Shown here: positions 52,185-63,135 of the stretch, one piece after another
Position numbering within the stretch: position 1 is the stretch's first letter
Layout: each line of letters opens with the position of its first letter
NCBI RefSeq assembly: GCF_030268965.1
Contig: NZ_BSSE01000025.1
Span: 43,592 to 107,591, forward strand
Source of the DNA: Microtetraspora sp. NBRC 16547
Lineage (GTDB): Bacteria; Actinomycetota; Actinomycetes; Streptosporangiales; Streptosporangiaceae
Reading direction: 5' to 3'
Length of the DNA: 64,000 nucleotides
The notes under the pieces: generated by a model
The model's database searches: none
What the model was told of the DNA's origin: nothing
What the model saw: the letters and a program-made list of their open reading frames with translations, nothing else
Translations under genes and position numbers: made by a program

Positions 52185-53522
52185 ATGGGCGTCACAGAGA
52201 AGGCGAGGCGGAGCGCCGGAGTGGCCGCCGGAGTGGCCGCGATCCTCATGGTCGCCGCGTGCGGGAGCGGTGGCGGCGGCGGCACCGACGTCGGCGGGGA
52301 CAGGCCGGCCGCGTCCGTGGGTCCGGTGACCGTCGAGTGGTGGGGCTGGGCGCCCGGCTACGACAAGGCGGCCGAGGCCTGGAACGCCTCCCACCCGGAC
52401 ATCCAGGTGAAGTACGCCCAGATCGAGCCTGGGTCCAAGGGCGGCTACCAGAAGATGCTCGGCGCGGTGAAGGCGGGCAACGCTCCGTGCCTCGCCCAGG
52501 TCGGCGGCGAGACCTTGGCCAGCTTCCTCGTCGAGGGGGCGCTGGAGGACATCACCGACTACGCCAAGGAGTCGAACGCGAAGTTCCAGCCATGGGCGGT
52601 CAACTCGGTCACCTTCGGCGGCCGGCAGGTCGCGGTGCCGGTGGACTCCGGGCCGATGGGCATGTTCTACCGCAAGGACATCCTCGCCAAGCACAAGATC
52701 GACGTGCCGAAGACGTGGGACGAGTTCGCCGCCGCGGCCGAGAAGCTGCACGCCGCCGACCCCAAGGCCTTCCTCACGTCGTTCAACCCGGACGACATGT
52801 ACGGCTTCAGCGGCTATGCCCGGCAGGCCGGGGCGAGCTGGTTCTCCACCGCCGGCGACGCGTGGAAGGTGAGCATCACCGACGAGCCCACCCTCAAGGT
52901 CGCGAACTACTGGCAGGGCCTGCTCGACAAGAAGCTCGTCGACGTCAAGCCCGCCTGGTCCGACGCCTGGTTCAAGGACTTCACCGACGGCAGGATCGCC
53001 TCGCTGGTCGGCGCGGTGTGGATGACCAAGGTGCTGGAGGACTCGATCCCGAAGACCTCGGGCAAGTGGGCGGTCGCACCGATGCCGTCCTGGGAGGCCG
53101 GCGCGACGGTCACCGGCAACGTCGGCGGCTCGCCCAACGCGGTGCTGAAGGGATGCGCCCACCCCAAGGAGGCCGTGGAGTTCGCCACCTGGCTGGCCAC
53201 CGACCAGTCCGCGTTCGACGACCTGGTCGTCAACGGCGGTCTGTTCCCGACCTCGGCGGACGGCACCTCGCTGCCCTCGATGAAGGCGCCGCGGCCCTTC
53301 TACGGCGACCAGCCGGTCTTCGAGGTGTTCTCCGAGGCCGCGAAGACGGTCGCGCCGTCCTTCGGGTGGGGGCCGACGACCCCCGCCGTGAACGACGCGT
53401 TCAACTCCGCCGTGGGCGAGGCGGTGGCCAAGGGCGGCACACTGGCGGACGCCCTCAAGGCCGTCCAGGAGAAGGCCGTGGCGTCCATCAAGGACAAGGG
53501 CCTGAGCGTCACCGAAGGCTAA
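52185..53522 (+). CDS. Extracellular solute-binding protein family 1 (sugar), lipoprotein
   Basis: A 445-residue carbohydrate-binding lipoprotein. The signal peptide ends in lipobox MVAAC (Cys26), followed by a glycine run. The family-1 fold shows VEWWGWAPGYDKAAEAWNASHP, VGGETLASFLVEGALEDIT, VPVDSGPMGMFYRKDIL and a C-terminal ATWLATDQSAF segment. ATG 52185 has AGGGAGGA upstream; the longer frame from 52140 is ignored. With the GH35 beta-galactosidase nearby, a galactoside or galacto-oligosaccharide is the probable ligand. Confidence 0.88.
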   Translation: MGVTEKARRSAGVAAGVAAILMVAACGSGGGGGTDVGGDRPAASVGPVTVEWWGWAPGYDKAAEAWNASHPDIQVKYAQIEPGSKGGYQKMLGAVKAGNAPCLAQVGGETLASFLVEGALEDITDYAKESNAKFQPWAVNSVTFGGRQVAVPVDSGPMGMFYRKDILAKHKIDVPKTWDEFAAAAEKLHAADPKAFLTSFNPDDMYGFSGYARQAGASWFSTAGDAWKVSITDEPTLKVANYWQGLLDKKLVDVKPAWSDAWFKDFTDGRIASLVGAVWMTKVLEDSIPKTSGKWAVAPMPSWEAGATVTGNVGGSPNAVLKGCAHPKEAVEFATWLATDQSAFDDLVVNGGLFPTSADGTSLPSMKAPRPFYGDQPVFEVFSEAAKTVAPSFGWGPTTPAVNDAFNSAVGEAVAKGGTLADALKAVQEKAVASIKDKGLSVTEG

Positions 53523-53614
53523 GGAGTGTCCGACACGACCTACCTCCGGTTCTCCGGTGAGACGTCCCGTACGGCGCCGCCGTGCGGGACGTTTCCTCTC
53601 CAGAAAGCGAAAAC

Positions 53615-54565
53615 ATGGCAGTCCAGCAACATGAGACGGCCCGCCCGGGCGGCAGGGCGGTGACCGGCGGGGCGAGTGGCGGGACGAGCGGCAGGGTGAC
53701 CAGCAGGGTGACCAACCGGGCGGCGCTGATCTTCCTCCTGCCGTTCGGTGCGCTGTTCGTCGTCTTCTTCGTGCTCCCCATCGGGTACGCGGTCAACGAG
53801 AGCCTGTACAAGCTGAAGCGGTCGGGTCTCGGGTTCGGGACGCCGGAGCGGGTCTTCTCCGGTCTGGCGAACTACGCGGCGGTCTTCCGGGACGACACCT
53901 TCCTGACCGGGGTGCGACGGCTGCTGCTGTTCGGGATCGTGCAGGTTCCGATCATGCTCGGCCTGGCGCTGGTGCTGGCCTTGCTCCTCGACGGCCACGC
54001 GGCCCGGTTCAAACGGTTCTTCCGGCTCGTCTACTTCCTGCCGTACGCGGTGCCGGGCGTCATCGCGGCGATCGTGTGGTCGTTCCTCTACACACCGGAG
54101 ATCTCGCCGTTCGGGCTCGACCTGCTCGACGGCGGCGTGGTGCTGTGGTCGATCGGCAACATCGTCACGTGGACGTGGACCGGCTTCAACATGCTGGTCA
54201 TCTACTCGGCGTTGCGGGCGATCCCCAAGGAGCTGTGCGAGGCGGCGGCGATGGACGGGGCGAGCGCTTGGCGGATCGCCTGGTCGATCAAGGTGCCGAT
54301 GGTCCGACCGTCGCTCATCCTGACCGGCGTCTTCTCCATCATCGGCACGCTGCAGCTCTTCAACGAGCCGACCGTGCTGAGCGGCGTCACCACCGCTGTC
54401 TCAAAGAGCTACACGCCGCTGATGTGGTCGCTCCAGGTCGCCCTGGACAACAACGACTACGCGCTGGGGTCCGCGATCGCCATCGTGCTCGCCCTGCTCG
54501 CCGGCGCGCTGTCCTTCCTCTTCCTGCGGCTATCCGCCTGGCTCACCCGACGCGGAGTGATGTGA
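53615..54565 (+). CDS. Sugar ABC transporter permease (MalF-type)
   Basis: A 316-residue permease of the BPD_transp_1 family. A Gly/Ala/Arg-rich N-terminal tail of about 35 residues precedes six membrane segments. The EAA loop is present as ELCEAAAMDGASAWRIAWSI. The ATG at 53615 follows the AAAGCGAAAAC stretch; an in-frame upstream start at 53582 is less likely. It is separated by 3 bp from the second permease. No ATPase gene is in the operon, so a shared MsiK-type ATPase encoded elsewhere probably drives it. Confidence 0.88.
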   Translation: MAVQQHETARPGGRAVTGGASGGTSGRVTSRVTNRAALIFLLPFGALFVVFFVLPIGYAVNESLYKLKRSGLGFGTPERVFSGLANYAAVFRDDTFLTGVRRLLLFGIVQVPIMLGLALVLALLLDGHAARFKRFFRLVYFLPYAVPGVIAAIVWSFLYTPEISPFGLDLLDGGVVLWSIGNIVTWTWTGFNMLVIYSALRAIPKELCEAAAMDGASAWRIAWSIKVPMVRPSLILTGVFSIIGTLQLFNEPTVLSGVTTAVSKSYTPLMWSLQVALDNNDYALGSAIAIVLALLAGALSFLFLRLSAWLTRRGVM

Positions 54566-54568
54566 CCG

Positions 54569-55408
54569 ATGAGAACGTCCATGCGAGCCCAGGTGCTCAC
54601 CACCGCGTTCCTGTTCGTCGTCGCCGTCTACATCCTGCTGCCGGTGTGGTGGATGGTCGTGTCCGCCACCAAGTCGGCCGCCGACCTGTTCGACACGCCC
54701 GGCCTCTGGTTCGGCGGCGACCTCCACCTGGCGGGCAACATCGACCGGGTGATGTCGCAGGACGGCGGTCTGTACTCCCGCTGGCTGCTGAACACCCTGA
54801 TCTACTCCGGGGGAGGCGCGCTCGGGGCGACGCTGCTCGCGGCCATGGCGGGGTACGCGCTGGCGAAGTACCCCTTCCGCGGTCGCGGCGTCGTGTTCGC
54901 GATCGTCATGGGGGCGGTCCTCATCCCGGCCCCGCTGATCACGCTTCCGCTGTACCTCCTGGAGAGCCGGATCGGCCTGCTGAACACCATGTGGGGCGTG
55001 CTGCTGCCGTGCATGGTCAGCCCGTTCGGCGTCTACCTCGCCCGCGCGTACGCTGAGGCGGCGGTGCCCGACACGCTGCTGGAGGCGGGCCGCATCGACG
55101 GGGCGGGGGAGCTGCGGATCTTCTTCACCGTGGGGATCCGGCTGATGGCGCCCGCGCTGGTGACGCTGTTCCTGTTCCAGTTCGTGGCGATCTGGAACAA
55201 CTTCTTCCTGCCGATGATGGTGCTCAACGACCAGGCCCTGTGGCCCGTCACCCTGGGCCTGGTCAAGTGGCACGGCATCCGCACCGGCTTCCTGCGCGAC
55301 GCCGTCGTCACGGGCGCCCTCATCTCGATCGTGCCCGTCATCCTGGCCTTCGTGTCGCTGCAGCGCTTCTGGAAGGCCGACCTCGCCGCCGGCAGCGTCA
55401 AGCTCTGA
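54569..55408 (+). CDS. Sugar ABC transporter permease (MalG-type)
   Basis: A 279-residue permease with six membrane segments and the EAA loop DTLLEAGRIDGAGELRIFFTV. It starts MRTSMRAQVLTTAFLFVVAVYIL, typical of MalG-like partners. It ends 69 bp before the convergent GH35 gene. The gap contains short GTTTCCGGCG-type direct repeats but no obvious terminator. It forms the membrane heterodimer with the permease before it. Confidence 0.88.
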   Translation: MRTSMRAQVLTTAFLFVVAVYILLPVWWMVVSATKSAADLFDTPGLWFGGDLHLAGNIDRVMSQDGGLYSRWLLNTLIYSGGGALGATLLAAMAGYALAKYPFRGRGVVFAIVMGAVLIPAPLITLPLYLLESRIGLLNTMWGVLLPCMVSPFGVYLARAYAEAAVPDTLLEAGRIDGAGELRIFFTVGIRLMAPALVTLFLFQFVAIWNNFFLPMMVLNDQALWPVTLGLVKWHGIRTGFLRDAVVTGALISIVPVILAFVSLQRFWKADLAAGSVKL

Positions 55409-55477
55409 CGGTGTTTCCGGCGGTGTTTCCGGCGGCGTTTCTGACGGTGCCTGTGACCGCGGCTGTACTGCCCGGCC

Positions 55478-57220
55478 TCACCCGAGGTCGGGCTCCGGCC
55501 GCAGCTCGATGACGGGATCCCCGGCCTCGTCGAGCTCCAGGACCACGATCTCGTTGTCCCCGGCCCGCAGCAGCGGGCCGGGCAGGTAGAGCGTGCGCTG
55601 CGGGCCGATCGACCAGTAGCGACCCAGGCAGAAGCCGTTCACCCAGACATAGCCGTGTCCCCACCCCGGCAGCGCGAGAAACGTGTCGGCGGGCTCGTCC
55701 ACCGTGACGGCGCCCCGGTAGAAGGCGGGGGCGGCGGTCGCCGTACCGGGCCGGAACGGGACCGCGCCCGCGTCGCCGAATCGCAGGTCGCCGAGCGGGA
55801 CGGCCTCCGCGGTCACGCCGTGGAGGTACTGCCGCTCGTGCCTGATCCCGCCGGTGACGCCCTTGCGCTCGCCCATCAGCGGGCCGTAGTTCAACCGCCC
55901 GAGCGACTCGACCAGCAGCTCCACCGTGGCCGGGCCGGACACCTCCACCGCCCGGTGCTCCTTCTGGTCCACGGGGTCCAGCACGGCCACGCGGACGCCG
56001 TCCACGTAGACGTGGGCCCGGTCGTGCAGGCCGTCCACGACCAGCGGGTACGGCCCGCGCGGCCCGGGGACCTCCACCCGGTAACGGACCAGGCCGTGGT
56101 CGAGCCCGAGTTCCTCGAACGACGGGGGCGTCGGGCGGGCGACGGGCGGTCCCGCCAGCGCGGGCAGCGCGGGCAGCAGCGCCGCCGACTCGGTCAGCCG
56201 CACGGTGGCCGGTGGCAGCACGGGCGGCGCGGGAGGGGGTTCCGGCGCGGGGTTGTAGCGCGTCAGCACGTCGCGGAAGAGCCGGAACTTCTCCGTCGCC
56301 GTCCCGTTCTCGCTGATGGGCGCGTCGTAGTCGTACGACGTGATCGTGGGCAGGTAGGCGCCGGTCTCCAGGTCGCGGTTCGCCCCGGCCCAGGTCCCGA
56401 AGTTCGTCCCCCCGTGCGCCATGTAGATGTTGGCGGACGCGCCCGCCTCCAGCACCTCCTCCAGCACGGCGGCGGCCTCGGCCGCGTCCCGGGTGACCCG
56501 CCGGTTCCCCCAGTGGTCGAACCAGCCGATCCACAGCTCCATGCAGACCAGCGGGTCGTCCGGCCGGTGGCGCCGCAGGGTGTCGAGGGCCTGCGCGGCA
56601 TCGGAGCCGAACGTGGCGGTGGCGAGCACCCCCGGAAGGGAGCCGCCGGTCAGCATGTGGTCCTCCGCTCCGTCCGCGGTGAACAGCGGGACGTCGATCC
56701 CCGACGCGCGCATGGTGTCCGCGAGGTGGCGCAGGTAGGCGCGGTCCGTGCCGTAGGAGCCGTACTCGTTCTCCACCTGGACCATGAGCACGTTTCCGCC
56801 TCTGGTGATCTGGTGCTCGGCAAGGCGCGGGAGGAGCCGGGCGAACCACCGGTCGACGTGGGTGAGGAACTCCGGGTCGCTCGTCCTGAGACGCCCGGTC
56901 ACCCACCACGGCAGCCCGCCGTTGTCCCACTCCGCGCAGATGTACGGCCCGGGCCGTACGATCGCGTGCAGGTCCGCGCGCGCCGCGGCCTCAAGGAAGC
57001 GGTCCAGCTCGTCCAGGCGCCGGTACCGCCCGGGCCGCGGCTCGTGCAGGTTCCACGGCACATAGGTCTCCACGGTGTTGAGGCCCATGGCGCGCATCAT
57101 GGCCAGCCGGTGCGACCACTGGTCCGGATGCACCCGGAAATAGTGCATAGCGCCAGAAAGCAGGCGAAAATCCTCGCCGTTCAGTCGGAATGCGCCGTTC
57201 TCTATCGTGAAATTTCCCAC
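55478..57220 (-). CDS. GH35 beta-galactosidase
   Basis: A 580-residue glycoside hydrolase family 35 enzyme. The barrel has LLSGAMHYFRVHPDQW, NTVETYVPWNLHEP and RPGPYICAEWDNGGLPWW. The acid/base Glu is in VQVENEYGSYG and the nucleophile Glu in VCMELWIGWFDHWG. C-terminal beta-sandwich domains end with WGHGYVWVNGFCLGRYWSIGPQ. No signal peptide is present, so it acts on imported galactosides in the cytoplasm. The true start is GTG 57220, preceded by GAAGGGGG; the frame remains open to 59005 only by chance. It is divergent from an AraC regulator. Confidence 0.92.
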   Translation of the reverse strand: MGNFTIENGAFRLNGEDFRLLSGAMHYFRVHPDQWSHRLAMMRAMGLNTVETYVPWNLHEPRPGRYRRLDELDRFLEAAARADLHAIVRPGPYICAEWDNGGLPWWVTGRLRTSDPEFLTHVDRWFARLLPRLAEHQITRGGNVLMVQVENEYGSYGTDRAYLRHLADTMRASGIDVPLFTADGAEDHMLTGGSLPGVLATATFGSDAAQALDTLRRHRPDDPLVCMELWIGWFDHWGNRRVTRDAAEAAAVLEEVLEAGASANIYMAHGGTNFGTWAGANRDLETGAYLPTITSYDYDAPISENGTATEKFRLFRDVLTRYNPAPEPPPAPPVLPPATVRLTESAALLPALPALAGPPVARPTPPSFEELGLDHGLVRYRVEVPGPRGPYPLVVDGLHDRAHVYVDGVRVAVLDPVDQKEHRAVEVSGPATVELLVESLGRLNYGPLMGERKGVTGGIRHERQYLHGVTAEAVPLGDLRFGDAGAVPFRPGTATAAPAFYRGAVTVDEPADTFLALPGWGHGYVWVNGFCLGRYWSIGPQRTLYLPGPLLRAGDNEIVVLELDEAGDPVIELRPEPDLG

Positions 57221-57221
57221 T

Positions 57222-57253
57222 GACGATCCCCCTTCATTCGTGACGGGATCGTC
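57222..57253. promoter_or_regulatory. 9-bp inverted repeat over the ribosome-binding site of the GH35 gene
   Basis: GACGATCCC (57222-57230) and GGGATCGTC (57245-57253) are perfect 9-bp arms 14 nt apart. The repeat includes the GGGGG ribosome-binding site of the leftward GH35 gene and sits in the 90-bp divergent region with the AraC gene. A third CGATCCC lies near 57268. It may be an operator, or an mRNA hairpin limiting translation. Confidence 0.55.
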
Positions 57254-57310
57254 ATTCAGTCTCATTACGATCCCCGGGCACGAGCTTGCCGAGGACGGGG
57301 TGGGGCGACC

Positions 57311-58192
57311 ATGGACAATTCGCGGCGTCCAGTTGGACCCATCGACTGGGTGCAGGGGCACGAGCCCTGGGACCACTGGTGGCACTACCTCACCCCGAGT
57401 CCGGTCCACCGGCGGCTGGGGCTCGCCTGCCTCGCGGTGGGCACCCAGCGGGGGCGGCTGCCCGCTGTCGGCCCCCGCGTCCTCGACCACCACGTCGCCG
57501 TGATCGTCCTGTCCGGCCAGGGCTGGTTCTCCTGGGACGGCCGGCCGCCGGTGGACGTGGCCGCCCCCGCGCTCCTGTGGCTGTTCCCCGGCGTGGAGCA
57601 CCACTACGGCCCATACGAGCCGGGCTGGTCGGAGTGCTTCGCCGACTTCACCGGCCCCGCCGTCGCCGCGTACGGCGAGCTCGGATTCCTCGACCCCGAG
57701 GAGGTGGTCGTCCCGCTGTCGTCGGCGGAGCCCGCCCACCTGGTGGTCAAGAAGATGGCCGCGGCCTGCCGCCGCGGAGGTCCCCACATGGAGGTGGAGA
57801 CCTCCGCCGCCGTGCACGAGCTGCTGGTGACGCTGCGGCGCAGCCGCGCCGACCACGACCCCAACGGCAACCCGGTGCTGAAGAGCCTGGCCAGGGACGC
57901 CTGCCTGCCGCTGTCCGTGCCCGAGCACGCCCGCCGCCTGTCCATGCGGGTCGCCGACCTCCGCGACGCCGTACGGCGCAGCGCAGGGTGCAGCCCCAAG
58001 GACTACGTGCTGACGATCCGCCTCAACCAGGCCAAGGAGCTGCTGGCCGGCACCGACCTCGGGGTGGCCGCCGTCGCCCGCCGGGTGGGGTACGACGACC
58101 CCGGATACTTCACCCGCCTGTTCACCCGGCGGGTGGGGGTCGCCCCGAGCGTGTTCCGTGAGCAGCAGTCCCGGGGGCCGTCTGGTTGCTGA
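57311..58192 (+). CDS. AraC-family transcriptional regulator
   Basis: A 293-residue AraC regulator. The N-terminal cupin-like domain (residues 1-130) has VAVIVLSGQGWFSWDG and LLWLFPGVEHHYGPY. The C-terminal double helix-turn-helix (about 190-285) has SVPEHARRLSMRVADLRDAVRRS and AKELLAGTDLGVAAVARRVGYDDPGYFTRLF. It is divergent from the GH35 gene, which it probably controls in response to a galactoside. GGGGTGGGG lies upstream of the ATG. Confidence 0.9.
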   Translation: MDNSRRPVGPIDWVQGHEPWDHWWHYLTPSPVHRRLGLACLAVGTQRGRLPAVGPRVLDHHVAVIVLSGQGWFSWDGRPPVDVAAPALLWLFPGVEHHYGPYEPGWSECFADFTGPAVAAYGELGFLDPEEVVVPLSSAEPAHLVVKKMAAACRRGGPHMEVETSAAVHELLVTLRRSRADHDPNGNPVLKSLARDACLPLSVPEHARRLSMRVADLRDAVRRSAGCSPKDYVLTIRLNQAKELLAGTDLGVAAVARRVGYDDPGYFTRLFTRRVGVAPSVFREQQSRGPSGC

Positions 58193-58288
58193 TGTCGGGG
58201 ACAGTGTCGGGACGATGTCAGGACATGTCCCCATTCGTGGAAAAGTGGTGCCCCGCAATTGTGGACACCGTCGAGAGGACAAGCGGGA

Positions 58289-59452
58289 ATGATGGCCGGA
58301 GACCGACGAAGCCTGCGGCTGCTCGTGACCGGGGGCGGGACCGGCGGGCACACCTACCCTGCGCTGACCACCATCGGAGCGGTCCGGGAGCGTGCCGCCG
58401 CCGCCGGGTTCGACCTCGACGTGCTTTGGGTCGGCACCGCCGACGGCCTGGAGGCCCGCGTCAGCGCCGAGAACGGCATCCCGTTCCGGGCGATCAAAGC
58501 GGGGAAGCTGCGCCGCAGGCCCAACCTCCGCGAGCTGGCCTCGAACGTCGCCGACATGTTCCGGATCCCGGTCGGCCTCATCCAGGCCGCCGTCATCGCG
58601 GCCCGCTACCGGCCGGACGTCGTGCTCTCCACCGGCGGGTACGTGTGCGTGCCGATCGGCCTCGCGTCCCGGGTGCTCGGCCGCCCGCTCGTGATGCACG
58701 AGCAGATCACCGCGCTCGGCCTGGCCAACCGGATCCTGGCCAGGTTCGCCACCCGGATCGCGCTCACCCACCCGTCCTCGATTGACCACCTGCCCGCCTC
58801 GGCCCGGGACCGGGCCGTCGTCACGGGCAACCCCATCCGGCCACACCTCGTGCACGGCGACGCCGCGTCCGTGTGGGAGCACTTCGGACTCACGCCGGGG
58901 TTGCCGCTCATCTACGTCACCGGCGGCGCGCAGGGGAGCCGCCAGATCAACACGATGATCGAGGAGATCCTGCCCTCGCTGCTCACGCGGTCGCAGGTGC
59001 TCCACCAGTGCGGCGCCGGCTGGATCGACCAGCTCTCACTGGCCGCCTCCCGCCTTCCCGCTGATCTGAGGCGGCGTTACCACCCCGTGCCGTACATCGG
59101 CGGCGAGTTGGCCGACGTGTTCGCCGCGGCCGACATCGTGGTCTCGCGCAGTGGCGCGGGCACGATCGCCGAGCTGACCGCCGTGGGCAAGCCGTCCGTC
59201 CTCATCCCTCTCGTCCCGTCCGCCGGTGACGAGCAGCGCCAGAACGCGCGCTATCTGGCCGAGTCCGGCGCCGCCCGGGCGATCCTTTCGGACAAGCCCG
59301 GCGCGGACCGGCTCCTCGCCGAGCTCACCGCCCTGCTGGGCAACCCCGGCGACCGCGCCGCCATGGCGTGGGCGGCCAAGTCGCTCGGCCGCCTGGACGC
59401 CGCGGACGCGCTCGCCCGGGTGATCCTCGACGAGGCGGGCGTCCTGCCGTAG
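58289..59452 (+). CDS. MurG-like glycosyltransferase, stand-alone
   Basis: A 387-residue GT28 family protein. The N-terminal domain has LLVTGGGTGGHTYPALT, VGTADGLEARV and DVVLSTGGYVCVPIGLAS. The C-terminal domain has YVTGGAQGSRQIN, QCGAGW, VPYIGGELADVFAAADIVVSRSGAGTIAEL and PLVPSAGDEQRQNARYL. These are MurG motifs, for transfer of GlcNAc from UDP-GlcNAc to lipid I, but the gene is not in a dcw cell-division cluster. It may be a second MurG or a glycosyltransferase for another lipid-linked or natural-product acceptor. ATG 58289 is preceded by GAGAGGA; the frame open from 58259 is ignored. Confidence 0.82.
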   Translation: MMAGDRRSLRLLVTGGGTGGHTYPALTTIGAVRERAAAAGFDLDVLWVGTADGLEARVSAENGIPFRAIKAGKLRRRPNLRELASNVADMFRIPVGLIQAAVIAARYRPDVVLSTGGYVCVPIGLASRVLGRPLVMHEQITALGLANRILARFATRIALTHPSSIDHLPASARDRAVVTGNPIRPHLVHGDAASVWEHFGLTPGLPLIYVTGGAQGSRQINTMIEEILPSLLTRSQVLHQCGAGWIDQLSLAASRLPADLRRRYHPVPYIGGELADVFAAADIVVSRSGAGTIAELTAVGKPSVLIPLVPSAGDEQRQNARYLAESGAARAILSDKPGADRLLAELTALLGNPGDRAAMAWAAKSLGRLDAADALARVILDEAGVLP

Positions 59453-59464
59453 GCCCGGGACCGG

Positions 59465-61237
<1,773 letters not shown>

Positions 61238-61478
61238 GCGTGGGAGAGTAGTTACGGCGTATTACTCAGTGGTCACAGCTTCCTTAATGGGGCGTAGTCG
61301 CGGGTGACCATTGAGACTAGCCAGACCAGCCGTTCCGGAGGAAGATTCGGTTCTCCGGTGATCTGCCGGAGTACACACTCGACCGTCTGGGACCAATGAC
61401 ACACCAACGGGTCACCCGAAATCGGTTGTCCGGATTGGTACGGTTAAAGCCCCGGACAGACACGGATTAAGGAGACCG

Positions 61479-61961
61479 GTGGAGGTCGAACAGACAGCGC
61501 TGCCCGGCATAGGGCTGCGTCACGAGTTCGTCACGCAGGCGGGAAGGCGCATCGGTGTCGTGTCACACCGCACGGGCCGCCGCGACCTGATCGTGTACGA
61601 CCGCCTCGATCCCGACCGGGCATGCGAGGCGATCAAGCTGAACGACGAGGAGTCGGACGCCCTGGCCGAACTGCTGGGCGCGCCGCGGATCGTGCAGCGC
61701 CTCAACGCCCTTCATCGCGAGGTCGAAGGGCTCGTCAGTGAACAGTTGCCGATCGTGCCGGGCACGCCGTACGCGGGCCGGCCGATGGGAGATGCGCGGG
61801 TGCGCACCCGCACCGGGACGTCGATCGTCGCGGTGGTGCGGGCCGGACAAGTGATCGCGAGTCCCGGACCGGAGTTCGTGCTCGCCGTAGGGGATGTGGT
61901 GGTCGTGGTAGGAAGCTCAGAGGGCACCGAGGCCGTCGCCGAGATCATGGCGAACGGGTAG
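61479..61961 (+). CDS. KhtT-like TrkA-C regulatory subunit of a cation/proton antiporter
   Basis: A 160-residue soluble protein. The N-terminal half (LPGIGLRHEFVTQAGRRIGVVSHRTGRRDLIVYD) is typical of KhtT. The C-terminal TrkA-C domain (about 85-160) has VRTRTGTSIVAVVRAGQVIASPGPEF and LAVGDVVVVVGSSEG. KhtT-type proteins gate the KhtU antiporter by sensing a nucleotide ligand and pH. AAGGAGA lies 6 nt before the GTG. The gene is 8 bp from its transporter partner. Confidence 0.85.
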   Translation: MEVEQTALPGIGLRHEFVTQAGRRIGVVSHRTGRRDLIVYDRLDPDRACEAIKLNDEESDALAELLGAPRIVQRLNALHREVEGLVSEQLPIVPGTPYAGRPMGDARVRTRTGTSIVAVVRAGQVIASPGPEFVLAVGDVVVVVGSSEGTEAVAEIMANG

Positions 61962-61969
61962 GGCAGCGG

Positions 61970-63127
61970 GTGCACACAGCGATCCTCTTCGTCGAACTCG
62001 GTGGTGTCGTTCTCGCGCTCGGTGTGCTCGGAGCATTCGCCCTGCGCGTCGGTATCTCTCCCATTCCCCTCTATCTGATCGCCGGTCTCGCCTTCGGCAC
62101 CGGCGGCATCCTCCCCCTGGCGACGAGCGAGGACTTCATCTCGGTCGGTGCCGAGCTGGGCGTCATCCTCCTCCTACTCACCCTCGGGTTGGAGTACAAC
62201 GCGGACGAACTGGTCACCAGCTTGCGCGACAACGCCCGCGGCGGTCTGGTCGACCTGGTCCTCAACGCCGCCCCCGGCGCGGTGTGCGCCCTCCTGCTCG
62301 GCTGGGGACCCGTCGCGGCGATCGCGATGGCCGGCGTCACCTATGCCACATCCTCCGGAATCACGGCCAAGGTGCTGTCCGATCTCGGCTGGATCGGCAA
62401 CCGGGAAACCCCGGTCGTGCTGTCGCTGCTGGTCTTCGAAGACCTCACGATGGCGCTGTACCTGCCGATCCTCACGGCCGTGCTCGCCGGGCTGGGCTTC
62501 CTCAGCGGCGCCGTCACCGTCGCCATCGCACTCGCCACGGTCAGCCTGGTCCTGCTGGTCGCGCTGCGGTACGGACGCGTCATCGAGGCGTTCGTGCGCA
62601 GTCCCAACTCCGAGGTCCTGCTGCTCAAGGTGGTCGGCCTGGCCCTGCTGGTCGCCGGTCTCGCCCAGAAGCTCCAGGTCTCGGCCGCGGTCGGCGCCTT
62701 CCTCGTGGGCATCGCCCTGTCCGGTGAGCTCGCCGAGGACGCCCGCGCGCTGCTCGCCCCGATCCGTGACCTGTTCGCCGCGGTGTTCTTCGTCTTCTTC
62801 GGCCTGCAGACCGACCCGGCCGCGATCTGGCCGGTCGCCGGTCTGGCCGCGCTGCTCGCCGTGGTCAGCATGATCACCAAGCTGGCCACCGGCGCGTACG
62901 CGGCGCGAAGAGCGGGCATCGCGCGGGAAGGCCGCGTACGAGCGGGCATCGCGCTCATCCCTCGCGGCGAGTTCAACATCGTCATCGCCGGACTCGCGGT
63001 CGCCGCCGGGGCCCATCCGGACCTCGGACCGCTGGCCGCCGCGTACGTCCTGATCCTGGCGGCGTTCGGTCCTCTGGCCGCTCGCCTCGTGCAGCCGCTC
63101 ATCGCCGCCGTCGCACGCCGAGCCTGA
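61970..63127 (+). CDS. CPA2-type cation/proton antiporter (KhtU-like)
   Basis: A 385-residue membrane protein with about twelve hydrophobic segments. CPA2 signatures include GISPIPLYLIAGLAFGTGG, LTLGLEYNADEL, GVTYATSSGITAKVL, VVLSLLVFEDLTMALYLP and a C-terminal GIALIPRGEFNIVIAGLA. It probably exchanges K+ (or Na+) for protons. The GTG start follows GGGCAGCGG. It lacks the C-terminal TrkA-N domain of KefC-type proteins, which fits regulation by the separate KhtT-like subunit upstream. Confidence 0.88.
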   Translation: MHTAILFVELGGVVLALGVLGAFALRVGISPIPLYLIAGLAFGTGGILPLATSEDFISVGAELGVILLLLTLGLEYNADELVTSLRDNARGGLVDLVLNAAPGAVCALLLGWGPVAAIAMAGVTYATSSGITAKVLSDLGWIGNRETPVVLSLLVFEDLTMALYLPILTAVLAGLGFLSGAVTVAIALATVSLVLLVALRYGRVIEAFVRSPNSEVLLLKVVGLALLVAGLAQKLQVSAAVGAFLVGIALSGELAEDARALLAPIRDLFAAVFFVFFGLQTDPAAIWPVAGLAALLAVVSMITKLATGAYAARRAGIAREGRVRAGIALIPRGEFNIVIAGLAVAAGAHPDLGPLAAAYVLILAAFGPLAARLVQPLIAAVARRA

Positions 63128-63135
63128 GGAAGTCC

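Noticed and set aside
55478..59005. A 1175-codon frame that would extend the GH35 protein by nearly 600 residues
   Set aside because: The extra part runs antisense through the AraC and MurG-like genes. A good ribosome-binding site and the family N-terminus place the start at 57220.
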